From positions 1-6,039 of the forward strand of contig DRAO01000222.1 in assembly GCA_011041825.1 (NCBI GenBank): a stretch of 6,039 nucleotides of DNA, written 5' to 3'. The DNA is from Chloroflexota bacterium. Lineage in GTDB: Bacteria; Chloroflexota; Anaerolineae; SpSt-600. The translations under genes were made by a program, and so were the position numbers. This document shows, one piece after another, positions 4,504-6,039 of this stretch; position 1 is the first letter of the stretch; every line of letters starts with the position of its first letter. Below the pieces are notes generated by a model. The model saw only the letters and a list, made by a program, of their open reading frames with translations, made no database searches and had not been told where the DNA came from.

Positions 4504-6039
4504 TCATTGCAGCCTGGGCTGACGTTGAAAGATTTTCACATCAGGGGCATCGTAGACCAGCTTCATAAATTTGGCGAATTTCTGTATCGTGGCCGTGGAA
4601 AGGTGATAGGTCCGCTTCTCCAGGGGACCAATGTATACATATTCAACCCCGTATTTGTCCAGCAACCTGGCAGCTTCTTCAGCATCAGGGGTGGTGTAAA
4701 TTTTCTCGATGTCAGGACGGCGCTTAGCAGGTTCATCGTATGAGCCTCGCCACTGGAGTTCGTGAAAATCCCATCCCAGGACAGTAGGGAGGCCCGTGCA
4801 GGCGGAGATGTGGGCATATTCAGAATACGAACCACCTGTGGCTTCCAGAATAACAGGAGCCCCTCTCACATTCTCGTTCAGCCAGCGGATGGCCTCATAA
4901 TCCCCTGGCCTGGCTTCCTTAAAGTAAGCTATGCCATCCAAAGTAGGATGTGGCATCGGTGCCTCTACGAATATGCGGGTGGCCGATGCTGCCAGGGGAT
5001 AATAAATCCCCACTGCCATCAGCAACCCTAAAGCGACTGTGAAGGCCATCCGGGGGAGAGGCGAGAGCTTCCTTCTCCCCTCCAACAGAGCATATGTCCC
5101 GAAAGCAGCAGCCAGGGCCATCTGCACCCAGGCTTGATAATAGAACTTGAAGACGGTGTTCATACGGATGCCAAAGGCATCTTTAATGTAGATGAACTCG
5201 ACCACAAAGGTTAGCAGCAACCCTGAGAGCAGGAGCAACAGGGCGAAAGAGGAAGGGGCTTGACCTTCGGCTTCCTCTTCCCTGCTCAACAGCTTGAAGG
5301 CACAGGCCAGCATAACCGGGATAAGCAAGGCTGGCAACAGGCGCCTGAGGAGGACACACACCAGGGCGAAAAACAGCGCTCCCGTCGTGATGAACCAGAA
5401 CTTGCCACCCGGTGTGCAAGCCGAGGGAGAAAGAACCTCCCTGATGAGGAAAGCTATCCCCACAAACAGGAAGAGCCCGAACATTATCAGGTATTGGTGC
5501 ACCTTGGTGGTATTGAAAAGCACCGGCAAGATGCCGCTGGCCTGGGAGCGAAAGCCGATGTAAAAAGGCAGGTAGAGCAATACCCCTCCTACGCCCAGGA
5601 GTAACCCGATGCGAATTCCCTCCTCAATTGCCCTGGAGAGGGCGTAGCCCTTGTGGCGGTAGAGGGCCAGGCCATACGCAGCCACCAATAACGCCAGGTA
5701 GATGGGGAAATCCCACGTGTTGAGGAAGCTCAACCCTCCCAGGATAAGGGCATAGAAAACAAGCCCTAGCTTGTCGCCCATCGGGAACACAGAATCACCG
5801 GAACCCGTAGCGCTGAAGAGCACGTTGAGGGCTAATCCGATGGCAACGAGCACGAAGGGCAAGGCTAAAACGTGAGGATGCATATCACCCAGGAGGAAGC
5901 TGAAGAAGGGGAATTCGTCAATCACCTCTTGGTCCTGCCCCAGCAGGTTTCGGTCGTGGATAACCCGTGAGGCCCGCCACCACCACCAGTGGTCTACCGG
6001 GTGCCAGGTATTGGGGCAAGCCGGGGCGCTTCCCAGAGC
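4504..6039 (-). CDS. DUF2298 / Chlor_Arch_YYY integral membrane protein (N-terminus missing)
   Basis: The reading frame is open to the right edge, so this is the C-terminal 511 residues of a larger protein; single-domain members of the family have about 700-900. It should begin further right, not at the internal GTG near 5925. Numbering from the edge, WWWWRASRVI (18-27), EVIDEFPFFSFLLGDMHPH (38-56), FKFYYQAW (297-304) and GIYYP (344-348) are the family's hallmark motifs. About ten hydrophobic segments between residues 55 and 355 look membrane-spanning. A polar tail follows from about 358 to the end, with VILEATGGSYSEYAHIS and TGLPTVLGWDFHELQWRG. The arrangement, many helices then a soluble C-terminal domain, recalls GT-C-fold lipid-linked sugar transferases; that resemblance is an inference and the family's function is unknown. 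The gene converges on pyrK, with 63 bases between stops, so it is a separate transcription unit. Family assignment is confident. Confidence 0.88.
   Translation of the reverse strand, partial: ALGSAPACPNTWHPVDHWWWWRASRVIHDRNLLGQDQEVIDEFPFFSFLLGDMHPHVLALPFVLVAIGLALNVLFSATGSGDSVFPMGDKLGLVFYALILGGLSFLNTWDFPIYLALLVAAYGLALYRHKGYALSRAIEEGIRIGLLLGVGGVLLYLPFYIGFRSQASGILPVLFNTTKVHQYLIMFGLFLFVGIAFLIREVLSPSACTPGGKFWFITTGALFFALVCVLLRRLLPALLIPVMLACAFKLLSREEEAEGQAPSSFALLLLLSGLLLTFVVEFIYIKDAFGIRMNTVFKFYYQAWVQMALAAAFGTYALLEGRRKLSPLPRMAFTVALGLLMAVGIYYPLAASATRIFVEAPMPHPTLDGIAYFKEARPGDYEAIRWLNENVRGAPVILEATGGSYSEYAHISACTGLPTVLGWDFHELQWRGSYDEPAKRRPDIEKIYTTPDAEEAARLLDKYGVEYVYIGPLEKRTYHLSTATIQKFAKFMKLVYDAPDVKIFQRQPRLQ

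Noticed and set aside
4272..4568. 98-residue plus-strand frame running past the pyrK stop, considered as a frameshifted pyrK tail
   Set aside because: The sequence after the stop in this frame does not resemble a PyrK C-terminus, and the PyrK frame already contains all four cluster cysteines.

Overview
This is a bacterial chromosomal window, moderately GC-rich and almost fully coding. It probably comes from the phylum Chloroflexota. The main reason is the minus-strand gene at the right end, which encodes a DUF2298 / 'Chlor_Arch_YYY' membrane protein, a family known mostly from Chloroflexota and archaea. A bacterial-type PstB and a class 1B PyrD/PyrK pair agree with this but do not prove it. 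No mobile-element gene, CRISPR array, tRNA or rRNA was seen.

Layout. (1) Positions 50-847 (+): pstB, the ATPase of the high-affinity phosphate ABC transporter. It is probably the last gene of a pst cluster that enters from the left. A stop in another frame at 6-8 could be the end of pstA, and no phoU follows inside the window. (2) Positions 848-1142: a non-coding gap of about 295 bp, rich in secondary structure. It has two small G/C hairpins after pstB, a 20-bp perfect stem-loop with a GAA loop, and a longer imperfect inverted repeat that encloses this stem-loop (924-1085). (3) Positions 1143-4440 (+): a tight three-gene run of FAD-dependent glycerol-3-phosphate dehydrogenase (glpD/glpA type), pyrD (class 1B dihydroorotate dehydrogenase, FMN subunit) and pyrK (its FAD/2Fe-2S electron-transfer subunit). 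Gaps are very short, and pyrD and pyrK overlap, so they are probably co-transcribed. (4) Positions 4441-4503: a short convergent intergenic spacer with a G/C hairpin and a 22-nt sequence that also occurs, inverted, downstream of pstB. (5) Positions 4504-6039 (-): the C-terminal 511 residues of the DUF2298 membrane protein. Its N-terminus lies beyond the right edge.

Function. PyrD and PyrK form one enzyme that oxidises dihydroorotate to orotate in pyrimidine synthesis and passes electrons to NAD+. GlpD oxidises glycerol-3-phosphate to dihydroxyacetone phosphate at the membrane. The shared operon therefore joins two flavin dehydrogenases of different pathways. PstB handles phosphate import and is probably a separate transcription unit. 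The protein genes are recognisable families. The least explained parts are the structured 848-1142 gap, the short repeat shared by two gene 3' ends, and the DUF2298 protein, whose function is unknown.
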